Of a DNA stretch of 64,000 nt, positions 7,715 to 15,206 are shown in pieces. How positions within the stretch are numbered: position 1 is the first letter of the stretch; every line of letters begins with the position of its first letter. The notes under the pieces are model-generated. The model had not been told where the DNA came from, searched no databases, and saw only the letters and a list, made by a program, of their open reading frames with translations. Both the position numbers and the translations under genes were made by a program. This stretch comes from Bacteroidota bacterium (lineage in GTDB: Bacteria > Bacteroidota > Bacteroidia > NS11-12g > UBA9320): the NCBI GenBank assembly GCA_016124755.1, contig WGNA01000010.1, positions 1 to 64,000 of the forward strand, written 5' to 3'.

Positions 7715-8813
7715 GTTTGTATCACTAAGCAAGAATTCACTTGTTTTAATAATTTGCTTTTGCATTGGAATTTATAGTTGTAAAGACAATGATGCTGTAA
7801 TTTCAGATTCACCCAAACAGGATTTTACACTTTACAATCTGGAAGTCGGAAATTTTCCGCCACCAACCATAGCTGCTGACAACCCGCTTTTAGTGGAAGG
7901 TGTTAAACTCGGCAGAATGTTGTTTTACGAGCCGTTATTATCAAAAGACGGATCAATAACATGTGCGAGTTGTCACCAACAAAAATTTGCTTTTAGCGAC
8001 ACATCCCGTTTTTCAATTGGTGTGCGTGGCTTGCCCGGTAAACGTCAGGCAATGGCGGTTTTTAATATGGCCTGGAATACCAATGAATTTTTTTGGGACG
8101 GACGGGCGCATCTGCTTCGGCATCAATCGTTGAAACCCATTCAGGATGAACTGGAAATGGATGAAACTCTCGAAAATGTCGTGGCAAAACTGCATAATAA
8201 CCAAACGTACCGCGATCAGTTTATACGGGTTTTTGGCTCCGATGAAATTACCCCGGAAAAAATCTCATTGGCGCTTGAGCAATTCATGAATTCCATTGTT
8301 TCCCATCAGTCTAAATACGATCGGTTTTTAAAAGATTCGACAGTATTTAACGAAAGTGAAAAAAGAGGATTTGCTTTATTTAATTTGGAATACAATGCCT
8401 TTTTTCCGGAGAACAGCGGTGCCGATTGCGCCCATTGTCACGGCGGAAATAATTTTGAAAACAATCAGTACACGAATAATGGTCTCGATGGCGATGCTGA
8501 AATAGAGGATGCCGGCAGAAAACAAGTTACCGGTGCTGATGCGGATAATGGTAAATTCAAAATTCCTTCACTTCGAAATATTGCCTTAACTCCGCCATAC
8601 ATGCACGATGGCCGATTTGCAACGTTGGAAGAGGTAATTGATCATTACGATCATGGATTAAAAAAATCGCAAACAATTGATCCTGCTTTGGAAAACACAC
8701 GCGATTCAGGATTGCGGCTTACCGAACAGGACAAAAAAGATTTGATTGCTTTTTTGAGAACCTTAACCGACGAAGTTTTTATCTCGGATCCGAAATACAG
8801 CTCACCTTTTTAA
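7707..8813 (+). CDS. Diheme cytochrome c peroxidase / MauG-MbnH-like lipoprotein 2
   Basis: A 368-aa protein from the ATG at 7707, which overlaps the previous gene by 8 nt. It has a lipoprotein signal with GIYSC (Cys25), heme motifs CASCH (86-90) and CAHCH (241-245), FFWDGRA (128-134), PPYMHDGRF (296-304) and VIDHYDHG (310-317). Tyr314 again sits at the presumed axial-ligand position. It is a clear paralog of the upstream gene but longer and with the WDGR motif intact. An earlier in-frame start at 7677 would add ten residues ahead of the signal and is unlikely. The two paralogs may act on different Trp residues or partners, or form a heterodimer. An ordinary H2O2-detoxifying peroxidase is the main alternative. 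Confidence 0.88.
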   Translation: MNRFVSLSKNSLVLIICFCIGIYSCKDNDAVISDSPKQDFTLYNLEVGNFPPPTIAADNPLLVEGVKLGRMLFYEPLLSKDGSITCASCHQQKFAFSDTSRFSIGVRGLPGKRQAMAVFNMAWNTNEFFWDGRAHLLRHQSLKPIQDELEMDETLENVVAKLHNNQTYRDQFIRVFGSDEITPEKISLALEQFMNSIVSHQSKYDRFLKDSTVFNESEKRGFALFNLEYNAFFPENSGADCAHCHGGNNFENNQYTNNGLDGDAEIEDAGRKQVTGADADNGKFKIPSLRNIALTPPYMHDGRFATLEEVIDHYDHGLKKSQTIDPALENTRDSGLRLTEQDKKDLIAFLRTLTDEVFISDPKYSSPF

Positions 8814-9014
8814 AATGAAAAAGTCGGGATTGTAATCGGGATAATTAGACTTTGGGCGTTTGCGGGCCATCTCTTCAATTCGCTTGCAATGCCTTGTAAT
8901 TGCAACCGCAAAAAAGAGCTCATTGCCAATCGCTTTTTTTGTCGGGCAATTACAGTCGGCATCACGGCACTCATTTCCGCAACTGTCCCTAACGCAATTT
9001 GCGTTTCCAAAAAT
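8802..9014 (-). CDS. Possible small Cys-rich protein, non-ATG start
   Basis: The minus-strand frame closing at 8802-8804 has protein-like content: a Cys cluster with spacing C-x4-C-x3-C-x4-C-x-C (NCVRDSCGNECRDADCNCP), then a basic stretch and RPKSNYPDYNPDFF near the end. There is no ATG, GTG or TTG at a sensible place. An ATT at 9014-9012, overlapping the stop of the 41-aa lipoprotein gene, would give about 70 residues by translational coupling. The competing frame with a TTG at 9010 has unconvincing composition. It ends convergently over the 3' end of the diheme gene. I do not recognise the family. It may instead be a decayed gene. Confidence 0.35.
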   Translation of the reverse strand: MFGNANCVRDSCGNECRDADCNCPTKKAIGNELFFAVAITRHCKRIEEMARKRPKSNYPDYNPDFFILKR

Positions 9015-9139
9015 TACATATAACCCATGTTTACTTTGGTCTTTCCTTTTTTCGAACAGGTTTTTTTCGAAGCACAGGAAGACATGCTTAATGCGAAGAA
9101 TGCAATTAAAATAACGGAGAGGATTCGACGGGTTTTCAT
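9014..9139 (-). CDS. Small lipoprotein, 41 aa
   Basis: A short gene running from ATG (9139) to TAA (9014). Residues 1-21 are a classic lipoprotein signal (basic MKTRR, hydrophobic core) with lipobox SMSSC (Cys22). The mature part is only 20 residues, basic and with one further Cys (TCSKKGKTKVNMGYM). Tiny Bacteroidota lipoproteins of this style, basic and ending in a MG(Y/W)M-like motif, are conserved but uncharacterised as far as I know. It faces the diheme cluster tail to tail, so co-regulation is not implied. The complete lipobox is the main reason to accept it. Confidence 0.7.
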   Translation of the reverse strand: MKTRRILSVILIAFFALSMSSCASKKTCSKKGKTKVNMGYM

Positions 9140-9278
9140 ATGCTTTGCTTTCGTTATCCGGAAGTACATTCCTCCGGTTTACATGGGAACGGGATTTTTT
9201 TTTCGTGAAGTATATGCGAAAAACGAAAATTCAAAATTTAAAATCGAAAACTATTTCAGGCTTCGACAGACATTTCGA

Positions 9279-9325
9279 TTTTCTTTCTTCGCTTTTCATT
9301 TTTCACTTTTCTTTCTTCGCTTTTC
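9279..9325. repeat. Polypyrimidine direct repeat
   Basis: The 19-mer TTTTCTTTCTTCGCTTTTC occurs at 9279-9297 and again at 9307-9325 within a pyrimidine-rich tract just past the 3' end of the formimidoylglutamase-like gene. No terminator fold is obvious. Confidence 0.8.
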
Positions 9326-9330
9326 GCTTT

Positions 9331-10461
9331 TCACCTTGGCATTCTCTGCAAAGCTTTAAAAAAGCGATCCGGCATTTCGTTGCGTGTTGCCATTTGGTAA
9401 TCGTTATATGTGCAGGGAATCACCACGTTTTTGCGATTAGAAGGATGGTATAAATTCGGAATTTCCATCCACCACCGGTCGGTTCTTTTACTTTTATAAA
9501 ACAGAATATCCGGCTGACGATCATTTAATGTGCAACGGTATTTCAGGAATTCGTTGTGCAGATTCGGATGGTCTCCACTACGGTGATAAAAACCGTCGAC
9601 GAAATACCAGATAATTTGTGCGCCGAGTTTGGAAGTGGTGTCGCGGTAATCAAATTCCGGATTTATTTCAAATGTTCCGAACGCCGAAACTTTATCGGAT
9701 ATACCGGAATACCACGCAAGCTGACAAGCTTCTTCCGCGGTAAATCCATTCGGGTTGTTGTAATAATTTCCGGGAGCATCGGCCTGTTTAACCGCTCCGA
9801 TGTCGATGGAAATCATATCAGCATTTCGCAAAATCGGTTCGGCTTCGTTTATTCTCGCTTTTACAACACCCAATCGCTGAGCATCAAAATACATTTTACC
9901 GAACGTATGAACTTCCCGCGGATCGGTATAATGACTCTGGTAACCGATCACACTCATATTAAAAAGATGATTCGGTTCAAATGCACAAATACGATCGATC
10001 AGCGAACCCTCATCCAATTGCAGATACGGTGAAATAAAACTGATGTCGATATTGTCGCGGTACTTGGTAAGTGCGCTGTAGATGGAGTAGGAGAGTCCCA
10101 TCGAACCGCCGAGAATCACCGGAATTACTCCCGCTTCAAGCATTACAGAAACCACTTCGTTGATGGCAGCTTCTGTGTCTTCCGCACTCTCTCCTGCATC
10201 AATGTTTCCGATATCGGCGAGTTTCATTCCGTTGTGCTGCACCTTTAACCGGTACAAAGCCTTTCGAATGAAATCCGGGGCAGTTGAACATTCCCGGTTT
10301 TTATGATTGTCGCGACCGTCTTTTACTCCGAATAAAACAATGTCGGCTTCTTCCCACGCAGGAAGTTCATGAATGTGCATAGCCGTCACCGCACCGAATG
10401 AGTTTTGTTTCGGATGATCAACAATGTGTTGTGGAATGGGTTTCAGGACTTCTTTCAGCAT
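9331..10461 (-). CDS. Formimidoylglutamase-like arginase-fold protein, probably inactive
   Basis: A 376-aa protein from the ATG at 10461 (MLKEVLKPIPQHIV). An in-frame extension to 10554 has no family support. The overall pattern follows the Bacteroidota formimidoylglutamase/ureohydrolase family: ADIVLFGV, LADIGNID.G, EAEPILRNADMISIDIGA, APGNYY.NPNGF, AFGTFEINPEFD and YKSKRTDRWWMEIP. The manganese motifs of true arginases are changed. GGDHS is GGSMGLS (118-124), DAHxD is FISPY (142-146), and SxDxDxxDPxxAPG is SIDIGAVKQADAPG (218-231). Only one of the usual Asp ligands remains there, so histidine or arginine catabolism activity is doubtful. In several relatives this gene neighbours topA and gld genes; here it is divergent from an SDR gene. 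Confidence 0.85.
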   Translation of the reverse strand: MLKEVLKPIPQHIVDHPKQNSFGAVTAMHIHELPAWEEADIVLFGVKDGRDNHKNRECSTAPDFIRKALYRLKVQHNGMKLADIGNIDAGESAEDTEAAINEVVSVMLEAGVIPVILGGSMGLSYSIYSALTKYRDNIDISFISPYLQLDEGSLIDRICAFEPNHLFNMSVIGYQSHYTDPREVHTFGKMYFDAQRLGVVKARINEAEPILRNADMISIDIGAVKQADAPGNYYNNPNGFTAEEACQLAWYSGISDKVSAFGTFEINPEFDYRDTTSKLGAQIIWYFVDGFYHRSGDHPNLHNEFLKYRCTLNDRQPDILFYKSKRTDRWWMEIPNLYHPSNRKNVVIPCTYNDYQMATRNEMPDRFFKALQRMPR

Positions 10462-10569
10462 CAATTTCCTTCGTCGGGTCGGGCAAAAATAAATGTGTTT
10501 TTGCATTGCGAAGTGATGTTTTGATCGCTTACCGGAAATCTCATTCCCCGTCATGATTAACTTTACCGC

Positions 10570-11604
10570 ATGATTTGCGACGACCTTGTAACCGGTGGAA
10601 CCGGACTCACCGGAAGTTACCTGATTTGTTATTTGCTGAAATCGGGGAGAAAGGTTCGCGCCATGAAAAGAAGTTCTTCCGATTTACAATGGTTTGAAAA
10701 AATTGCAAAGCGTGAATTAGGAAATGAAAAAGCCAACTTGCTTCAAAATCTCGAATGGATTGATGCGGATATTCTCGATGTGGTAAGTCTTGAAGATGCG
10801 GTGAAAGGATGCTCCAGGGTTTATCATACCGCAGCAATTGTTTCATTCAAGAAGGCTGACGGCGATTGGGTGATGAAAACCAATGTTGAAGGTACGGCCA
10901 ATGTGGTGAATGTTTGTTTGGGAGTAAATCCGAAACCAGAACTCTGCCATTTCAGCTCAACCGCAGCTATTGGCCGGAAAGCCGGGAACGGTGCGGAAAT
11001 CAACGAAGACGATGATTATGTCGACGAAGATGTGAGTGATTATTCGAGAAGTAAGTACAGGGCAGAACTGGAAGTTTATCGTGGAAGAGAGGAAGGTTTA
11101 AGGGCTGCTGTTATTAATCCGTGTATTATTCTTGGTTACGGAAACTGGAATTCGGGACCTTCCGGTTTTTTTAAAAATGCGTGGAAGGAATTTCCGTTTT
11201 ACACAACCGGGTCGAATGCTTTTGTTGATGTTCGTGACTTGGTAAAGGCATCTGTTGGAATGATGGAAAATCAGATTTTTTCCGGCAGATATTTATGTAT
11301 CGGTTCCAATAAGGCATATCTGGCATTGTTTGATTCTATTAGTTCGGAGTTTAAAAAGAAGAAACCCGGAATAAAGGTCTCATCGTTTATGGCTGAAATA
11401 GCCTGGCGTCTGGCTGGGATTTACAATGCGCTTGGCGGCAATGCGCTGATTACAAAAGCAAGTGCCCGATCGGGACTGGAAAGTCGCTCTTTCAGTGCGG
11501 AAAGACTTGTTGATGAACTCAAATTTGAGTTCATGTCATTTGAAGAAACCATTCGGAATCATTCTCAGTCTTATTTGCTGGATCCGGATTTTGTGAAAAT
11601 GTGA
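10570..11604 (+). CDS. NAD-dependent epimerase/dehydratase (extended SDR)
   Basis: A 344-aa Rossmann-fold oxidoreductase. The N-terminal nucleotide-binding motif is GGTGLTG (9-15), with HTAAIVSF at 86-93, a Ser in HFSSTAAIG (127-135) and the catalytic YSRSK (158-162). The FVDVRDLVKA segment is typical of the dihydroflavonol-reductase-like and nucleotide-sugar SDR branch. The exact substrate cannot be assigned. The ATG at 10570 begins only eight residues ahead of the glycine motif, as is normal. It is transcribed away from the formimidoylglutamase-like gene across a 108-bp divergent spacer. Confidence 0.9.
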   Translation: MICDDLVTGGTGLTGSYLICYLLKSGRKVRAMKRSSSDLQWFEKIAKRELGNEKANLLQNLEWIDADILDVVSLEDAVKGCSRVYHTAAIVSFKKADGDWVMKTNVEGTANVVNVCLGVNPKPELCHFSSTAAIGRKAGNGAEINEDDDYVDEDVSDYSRSKYRAELEVYRGREEGLRAAVINPCIILGYGNWNSGPSGFFKNAWKEFPFYTTGSNAFVDVRDLVKASVGMMENQIFSGRYLCIGSNKAYLALFDSISSEFKKKKPGIKVSSFMAEIAWRLAGIYNALGGNALITKASARSGLESRSFSAERLVDELKFEFMSFEETIRNHSQSYLLDPDFVKM

Positions 11605-11644
11605 ATTGAGATTCGCGGTACCAATGCCGGACTTTTGTTGCTGC

Positions 11645-11820
11645 AAAATTCTGCGGGCTAAAGCCACCCCTCCCCAAATGAAAGTTCGGGATTTCGGAAG
11701 TAAGTCGCAAGAATGGCAGTTGATTTAAGTGTTTATTTGGGTTCGGAAGCTGGTTCTTCAGTTTTAGGTTTTCACGCAGAGGCGCAGGGGATTGAGGAAA
11801 TTGAGCAGTAAAGATTGCAG
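11645..11820 (+). repeat. Dispersed non-coding repeat, copy A
   Basis: The first of four related segments between 11.6 and 13.2 kb. Shared landmarks are CTGCGGGCTAAAGCCACCCC, AAGTTCGGGATTTCGGAAG, TTCACGCAGAGGCGCAGGGG and AGCAGTAAAGATTGCAG. It lies between the SDR gene and the orphan secreted protein gene. The GCTAAAGCC and CGCAGAGGCGCAG words resemble REP-like intergenic elements seen in Bacteroidota. Confidence 0.85.
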
Positions 11821-11919
11821 TTGGCTCTGTTGTACTTAGGTTTGCGGTAATTGCAGCGCATCAGTAGTTGCCCAGTTGAAATATCAAAGCCTATATGAAA
11901 TCTACCTAATTCATAAATT

Positions 11920-12504
11920 ATGAAATTTCTCAGTTTCATGTTCCTGTTTTGCTACCTACATGTACAAGGTATGGCTCAGAAAGTCCACATAACTTCAAAC
12001 ATCGATGGGAAATATATAATTACTCCTTTGTACATGTTTCCTGATAGCATATTTAATACACAATCATTTGAGATAACCAAAGAAAATCAATATGTCCCAG
12101 TAGCATTGACTGGTGATATAGAAATAATTATGAGTCATAATGAACATTCTGTCCGCTATGAAATTCATAATTTCAAACCAGTAGATAATGACACAATGCA
12201 TCTAGTTTTTTATGAATTTCATGCTATTGACACCACAAAATATTCTGCCGGGTGCCTTGATGGACAACATCAAGAATCGCAAATCAATATTGAGGAGTTT
12301 AATTTAGGAAGCCAAGAAATAGAATCACTTCCAGATAGCATAATTGTAAAAACCAAATCAGATATCATGGTGTTTAAAAAATCTGTGCGTGTATCCGTTT
12401 CTATCAACAAAGGGCGTGGAATGAAATACGGAGAAAAGTGGGGATTTATCGAAAGTACCTCATATCATGAGGTAATCTATACCTATAACCATAGTAAAGA
12501 GTAA
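11920..12504 (+). CDS. Orphan secreted protein of unknown function
   Basis: A 194-aa protein with a signal peptide (residues 1-19, ending in GMAQ). The mature part is beta-strand-like, with alternating hydrophobic residues and no recognised domain, few Cys and no C-terminal sorting motif. A periplasmic or outer-membrane-associated location is possible. Base composition is more AT-rich than its neighbours, and the gene is bracketed by copies of a dispersed repeat (copy A upstream, copies B-D downstream). That suggests relatively recent acquisition or mobility. I do not recognise a family. The start ATG at 11920 is the only one giving a signal peptide. Confidence 0.75.
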   Translation: MKFLSFMFLFCYLHVQGMAQKVHITSNIDGKYIITPLYMFPDSIFNTQSFEITKENQYVPVALTGDIEIIMSHNEHSVRYEIHNFKPVDNDTMHLVFYEFHAIDTTKYSAGCLDGQHQESQINIEEFNLGSQEIESLPDSIIVKTKSDIMVFKKSVRVSVSINKGRGMKYGEKWGFIESTSYHEVIYTYNHSKE

Positions 12505-12527
12505 CTACCGCTAACAGTACCTCCCAG

Positions 12528-12699
12528 CAATTGGCGGTTGATTTAAGTGGTTATTTTGGTGCGGAAACTGGTTCTTCAGTTTTGGGTTTTCACGCAGAGG
12601 CGCAGGGGATGGAGAAAATAAAGCAGTAAAGATTGCAGATCATTCAGGTGTTCTTAGAAACAAAAAATGGAGATCGCAGAGTTCACATATAAATGTGTG
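12528..12699 (+). repeat. Dispersed non-coding repeat, copy B
   Basis: Lacks the GCTAAAGCC module but shares the rest: GGCGGTTGATTTAAG, GGAAACTGGTTCTTCAG, TTCACGCAGAGGCGCAGGGG, AGCAGTAAAGATTGCAGATC and a downstream module AGAAACAAAAAATGGAGA. It starts 24 bp past the stop of the orphan gene. Confidence 0.85.
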
Positions 12700-12764
12700 G
12701 GAATTCGGGAAAGATTTAGGATATATCAGAATTCAGACTCGGTCGAAATGTTGGTTATGTTTTG

Positions 12765-13003
12765 CTGAAAAAATCGGGGCTAAAGCCATCCCGCCCCGGA
12801 TGAAAGTTCTGGATTTCGGAAGTAAGTCGCAAGAATGGCGGTTGATTTAAGTGTTTATTTGGGTTCGGAAACTGGTTCTACAGTTTTAGGTTTTCACGCA
12901 GAGGCGCAGGGGATGGAGAAAATAAAGCAGTAAAGATTGCAGATCATTCATTTGTTCTAAGAAACAAAAAATGGAGAACGCAGAGTTTACAGATAAATGT
13001 GTG
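12765..13003 (+). repeat. Dispersed non-coding repeat, copy C (longest)
   Basis: Contains all modules: GGGGCTAAAGCCATCCCG, GGAAGTAAGTCGCAAGAATG, TTCACGCAGAGGCGCAGGGG, AGCAGTAAAGATTGCAG, AGAAACAAAAAATGGAGA and the ATAAATGTGTG end. An 88-codon antisense frame across it (ending LHPLRLCVKT) is a by-product of the repeat and not a gene. Confidence 0.88.
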
Positions 13004-13084
13004 TGGGTATAGGGGAAACCATTGGGTATAATTTGAATTAATGCTTGGGCAAATACATCAAATTTGAAGTTTGATTCGGTAATG

Positions 13085-13133
13085 AAAATTCTGCGGGCTA
13101 TAGCCACCCCTCCCCGGATGAAAGTTCGGGATT
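13085..13133 (+). repeat. Dispersed non-coding repeat, partial copy D
   Basis: Only the 5' module is present, closest to copy A: AAAATTCTGCGGGCTATAGCC, then a CCCCTCCCC tract and GATGAAAGTTCGGG. It ends about 100 bp before the rplY terminator. Between copies B, C and D the remaining sequence shows no gene. Confidence 0.8.
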
Positions 13134-13234
13134 CGATATGATAGATCAACAATCAGTTGAAATCTTAAACACTTATTAAAAGGAATGTGGTGAGTTTCCC
13201 AACCCCAACTGATTCAATTCAAAAAATTGCAAAT

Positions 13235-13272
13235 AAAAAAGGGGCGACACTGGCTCTTTGGTCACCCCTTAA
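13235..13272 (-). terminator. Rho-independent terminator of prs-rplY
   Basis: On the minus strand, arms 13241-13248 and 13261-13268 form an 8-bp stem including one G-U pair, with a 12-nt loop, followed by a U-run (A-run at 13235-13240). It lies just past the rplY stop. Confidence 0.8.
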
Positions 13273-13300
13273 TTTATTGTTGAACAAAAATTCTTTGTTC

Positions 13301-13900
13301 TTATTCTGCTGTTTCTTCCTCTTCTTCCTGACCGGCAGTTGCACCAGCGGATCTTGAAGCTCTGGTAATTACAACAGAAACGATTGAGTTTTCCGGTGTA
13401 TCGAGAAGTTCGATGTTCTCAACACTAAGGTCTTTAACCCGAACCGATTTTCCAAGTTGAAGTTTGTCGATATTCACTTCGATGAAATCCGGCATATCCT
13501 GAATCAGACCTTTAACCGTAAGTTTCTTAATTTTAGTTCTGAGTTTTCCCCCTGCTCTTACACCCGGAGAGTTTCCAACTACCTGAATTGGCAATTGAAG
13601 TACTTGCGGATTGCTTAAGTCGATTGCATAAAAATCTGCGTGAAGAATGGCCTCTGATACAGGATGATACTGGATGTCCTGTAATTTGGCGATCACCTGA
13701 TTTCCTCCAGTGTCGAGTCTTACTAAATAAGTGTTTGGCGTGTAAACAAGATTTTTGAAATCCGCTTCGTAAAGAGCAAAGTGCACGTTATCGCCGGCAC
13801 CATAAAGAACGCACGGAGTCATTCCTTTTGCTCTCAGTTGTTTGTTGGCCGCTTTTCCCAGCGACCCGCGCAATTCTCCTTTCAGAGCTATTGTTTTCAT
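13301..13900 (-). CDS. rplY: 50S ribosomal protein L25 (Ctc type)
   Basis: A 199-aa 5S-rRNA-binding ribosomal protein of the long TL5/CTC form. The N-terminal L25 domain covers residues 1-90 (MKTIALKGELRGSLGK, then PCVLYG and YHPVSEAILHADFY). A C-terminal beta domain follows (GVRAGGKL, DMPDFIEVNIDKLQLGKSVRVKDL). The acidic Glu-rich tail (EEEEETAE) is usual in this phylum. It sits 22 nt downstream of prs on the same strand, the standard bacterial pairing, and ends at a terminator. The start ATG at 13900 aligns with the family N-terminus. Confidence 0.96.
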   Translation of the reverse strand: MKTIALKGELRGSLGKAANKQLRAKGMTPCVLYGAGDNVHFALYEADFKNLVYTPNTYLVRLDTGGNQVIAKLQDIQYHPVSEAILHADFYAIDLSNPQVLQLPIQVVGNSPGVRAGGKLRTKIKKLTVKGLIQDMPDFIEVNIDKLQLGKSVRVKDLSVENIELLDTPENSIVSVVITRASRSAGATAGQEEEEETAE

Positions 13901-13922
13901 TCTGATATAATATTTGACGTGT

Positions 13923-14894
13923 TTAAATTCCTAATTTGGATTGATATGCATTGTCGATATTGAACAGGGAACTGATGGATCCGTATTCACAGACATTGCG
14001 AATTGCATTTGCAAAAAGTCTGTCGACAGAAATGGTTTTAATTTTTTTCGATTCTCCTTTTAACGGAATGGTGTCTGTAACTAATAATTCGGTGAGCATA
14101 GAACTCTCAATGTTTTCGTAGGCTTTCCCGGAAAGCACGGGATGCGTGCAAACTGCTCTAACACTTGCAGCACCTTCTTCAGTAAGTAATTTTGCCGCTT
14201 TGCAAAGTGTATTGGCCGTATCGCAGATGTCGTCGACTAAAACCACATTCTTACCTTTCACATCTCCGATTACTACCATCGATGCAACTTCATTTGCCCG
14301 CTTCCTTTCTTTGTCGCAGATTACCATGTCGCAATTCAGAACTTTGGCAAATTCCCGAACCCGCTTAGATGCTCCGATATCCGGTGCTGCTAATATGATG
14401 TTGTCGAGTTCCAGACTTCGGATATATGGAATAAATATCACCAGAGAATCGAGGTGGTCAACCGGAATATCAAAAAATCCCTGAATCTGCGGTGCATGAA
14501 GATCCATAGTCATCACCCGGTCGGCTCCTGCAGCCACCAGAATATTTGCAACCATTTTGGAACCTATCGGAACACGGGGTTTGTCTTTGCGATCCTGGCG
14601 TGCAAGTCCGAAATACGGAATTACTGCCACAACCATGTGGGCACTGGCTCTTTTGGCAGCATCAATTAAAAGGAGCAGTTCTAAAAGATTATCCCCCGGA
14701 GGATTTGTAGACTGAATAAAGAATACGTCGCATCCGCGAACCGATTCATCTATACTGGGTTGAAACTCCCCGTCGCTAAATCGGGGAACGGTAACATCGC
14801 CAAGAGGTTGCCCGTAAGACAACGAGATTTTCTCTGCGAGTTGGCGGCTGTTGGTGCCGCTGAAGATTTTTACTTTATTTATTAACGAAGGCAT
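13923..14894 (-). CDS. prs: Ribose-phosphate pyrophosphokinase
   Basis: A 323-aa cytosolic enzyme making PRPP from ribose-5-phosphate and ATP, feeding purine, pyrimidine, His and Trp synthesis. Recognisable parts are KIFSGTNS at the start, the flexible loop region YFGLARQDRKD, MDLHAPQIQGFFDIPVDHL and the PRPP-binding signature VLVDDICDTANTL. Length is normal for class I enzymes. The start ATG at 14894 lies 20 nt below a perfect -7 element (14915-14922). It forms an operon with rplY. Confidence 0.98.
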   Translation of the reverse strand: MPSLINKVKIFSGTNSRQLAEKISLSYGQPLGDVTVPRFSDGEFQPSIDESVRGCDVFFIQSTNPPGDNLLELLLLIDAAKRASAHMVVAVIPYFGLARQDRKDKPRVPIGSKMVANILVAAGADRVMTMDLHAPQIQGFFDIPVDHLDSLVIFIPYIRSLELDNIILAAPDIGASKRVREFAKVLNCDMVICDKERKRANEVASMVVIGDVKGKNVVLVDDICDTANTLCKAAKLLTEEGAASVRAVCTHPVLSGKAYENIESSMLTELLVTDTIPLKGESKKIKTISVDRLFANAIRNVCEYGSISSLFNIDNAYQSKLGI

Positions 14895-14914
14895 GTCGCT
14901 TTACTTTCACCGCT

Positions 14915-14922
14915 CAAAAATA
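14915..14922 (-). promoter_or_regulatory. -7 element (TATTTTTG) of prs-rplY
   Basis: A perfect TAnnTTTG on the minus strand. The leader would be about 14 nt. A TTG at ideal spacing is absent. Confidence 0.55.
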
Positions 14923-15056
14923 CGGTTATCATAAACGCTCCGGGTAGTCTCAAAATCACTATGGCGAATAATTCAACCATTGTTGCTTTGGATTTATCTG
15001 ATCAATTTAAATCTTGTTTTACTCAACTTAAATCGGATCAGTTAACCCGGAAAAAG

Positions 15057-15127
15057 TTGCCCGAGAAGGATTCGAACCTCCACAAGCTGCACCAAAAACA
15101 GCGGTCCTGCCATTAGACGATCGGGCA
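15057..15127 (-). tRNA. tRNA-Gln (anticodon UUG)
   Basis: A 71-nt cloverleaf read on the minus strand. The acceptor TGCCCGA pairs with TCGGGCA. The D stem is GTCT/GGAC. The anticodon stem GCTGT/GCAGC carries loop TTTTGGT, so positions 34-36 read TTG. The T stem GGAGG/CCTTC has loop TTCGAAT. The discriminator is A and CCA is not encoded. A strong promoter lies immediately upstream (15137-15166). Confidence 0.97.
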
Positions 15128-15136
15128 ATGGGGCTG

Positions 15137-15166
15137 CAAATTTATCTTTTATTCGATATTCTGCAA
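15137..15166 (-). promoter_or_regulatory. Full Bacteroidota promoter of tRNA-Gln
   Basis: On the minus strand, TTG (15166-15164), exactly 19 nt, then TAAATTTG (15144-15137). This is a full -33/-7 match, with initiation predicted at about 15130, just ahead of the tRNA 5' end. Confidence 0.75.
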
Positions 15167-15206
15167 CTACCTGAAAATTATTTTCACGGTGTGTCGGCTC
15201 AACAAA

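Noticed and set aside
8810-9010. Minus-strand frame beginning METQIALG with a TTG start
   Set aside because: It shares DNA with the Cys-rich frame but has no Cys pattern, signal or family features.
9027-9453. Phe- and Arg-rich plus-strand frames
   Set aside because: They arise from the polypyrimidine tract and the antisense of the formimidoylglutamase-like gene.
12886-13152. 88-codon minus-strand frame ending LHPLRLCVKT
   Set aside because: It is translated from the dispersed repeat (copies C and D), whose CGCAGAGGCGCAG core gives this ending in any genome carrying it.
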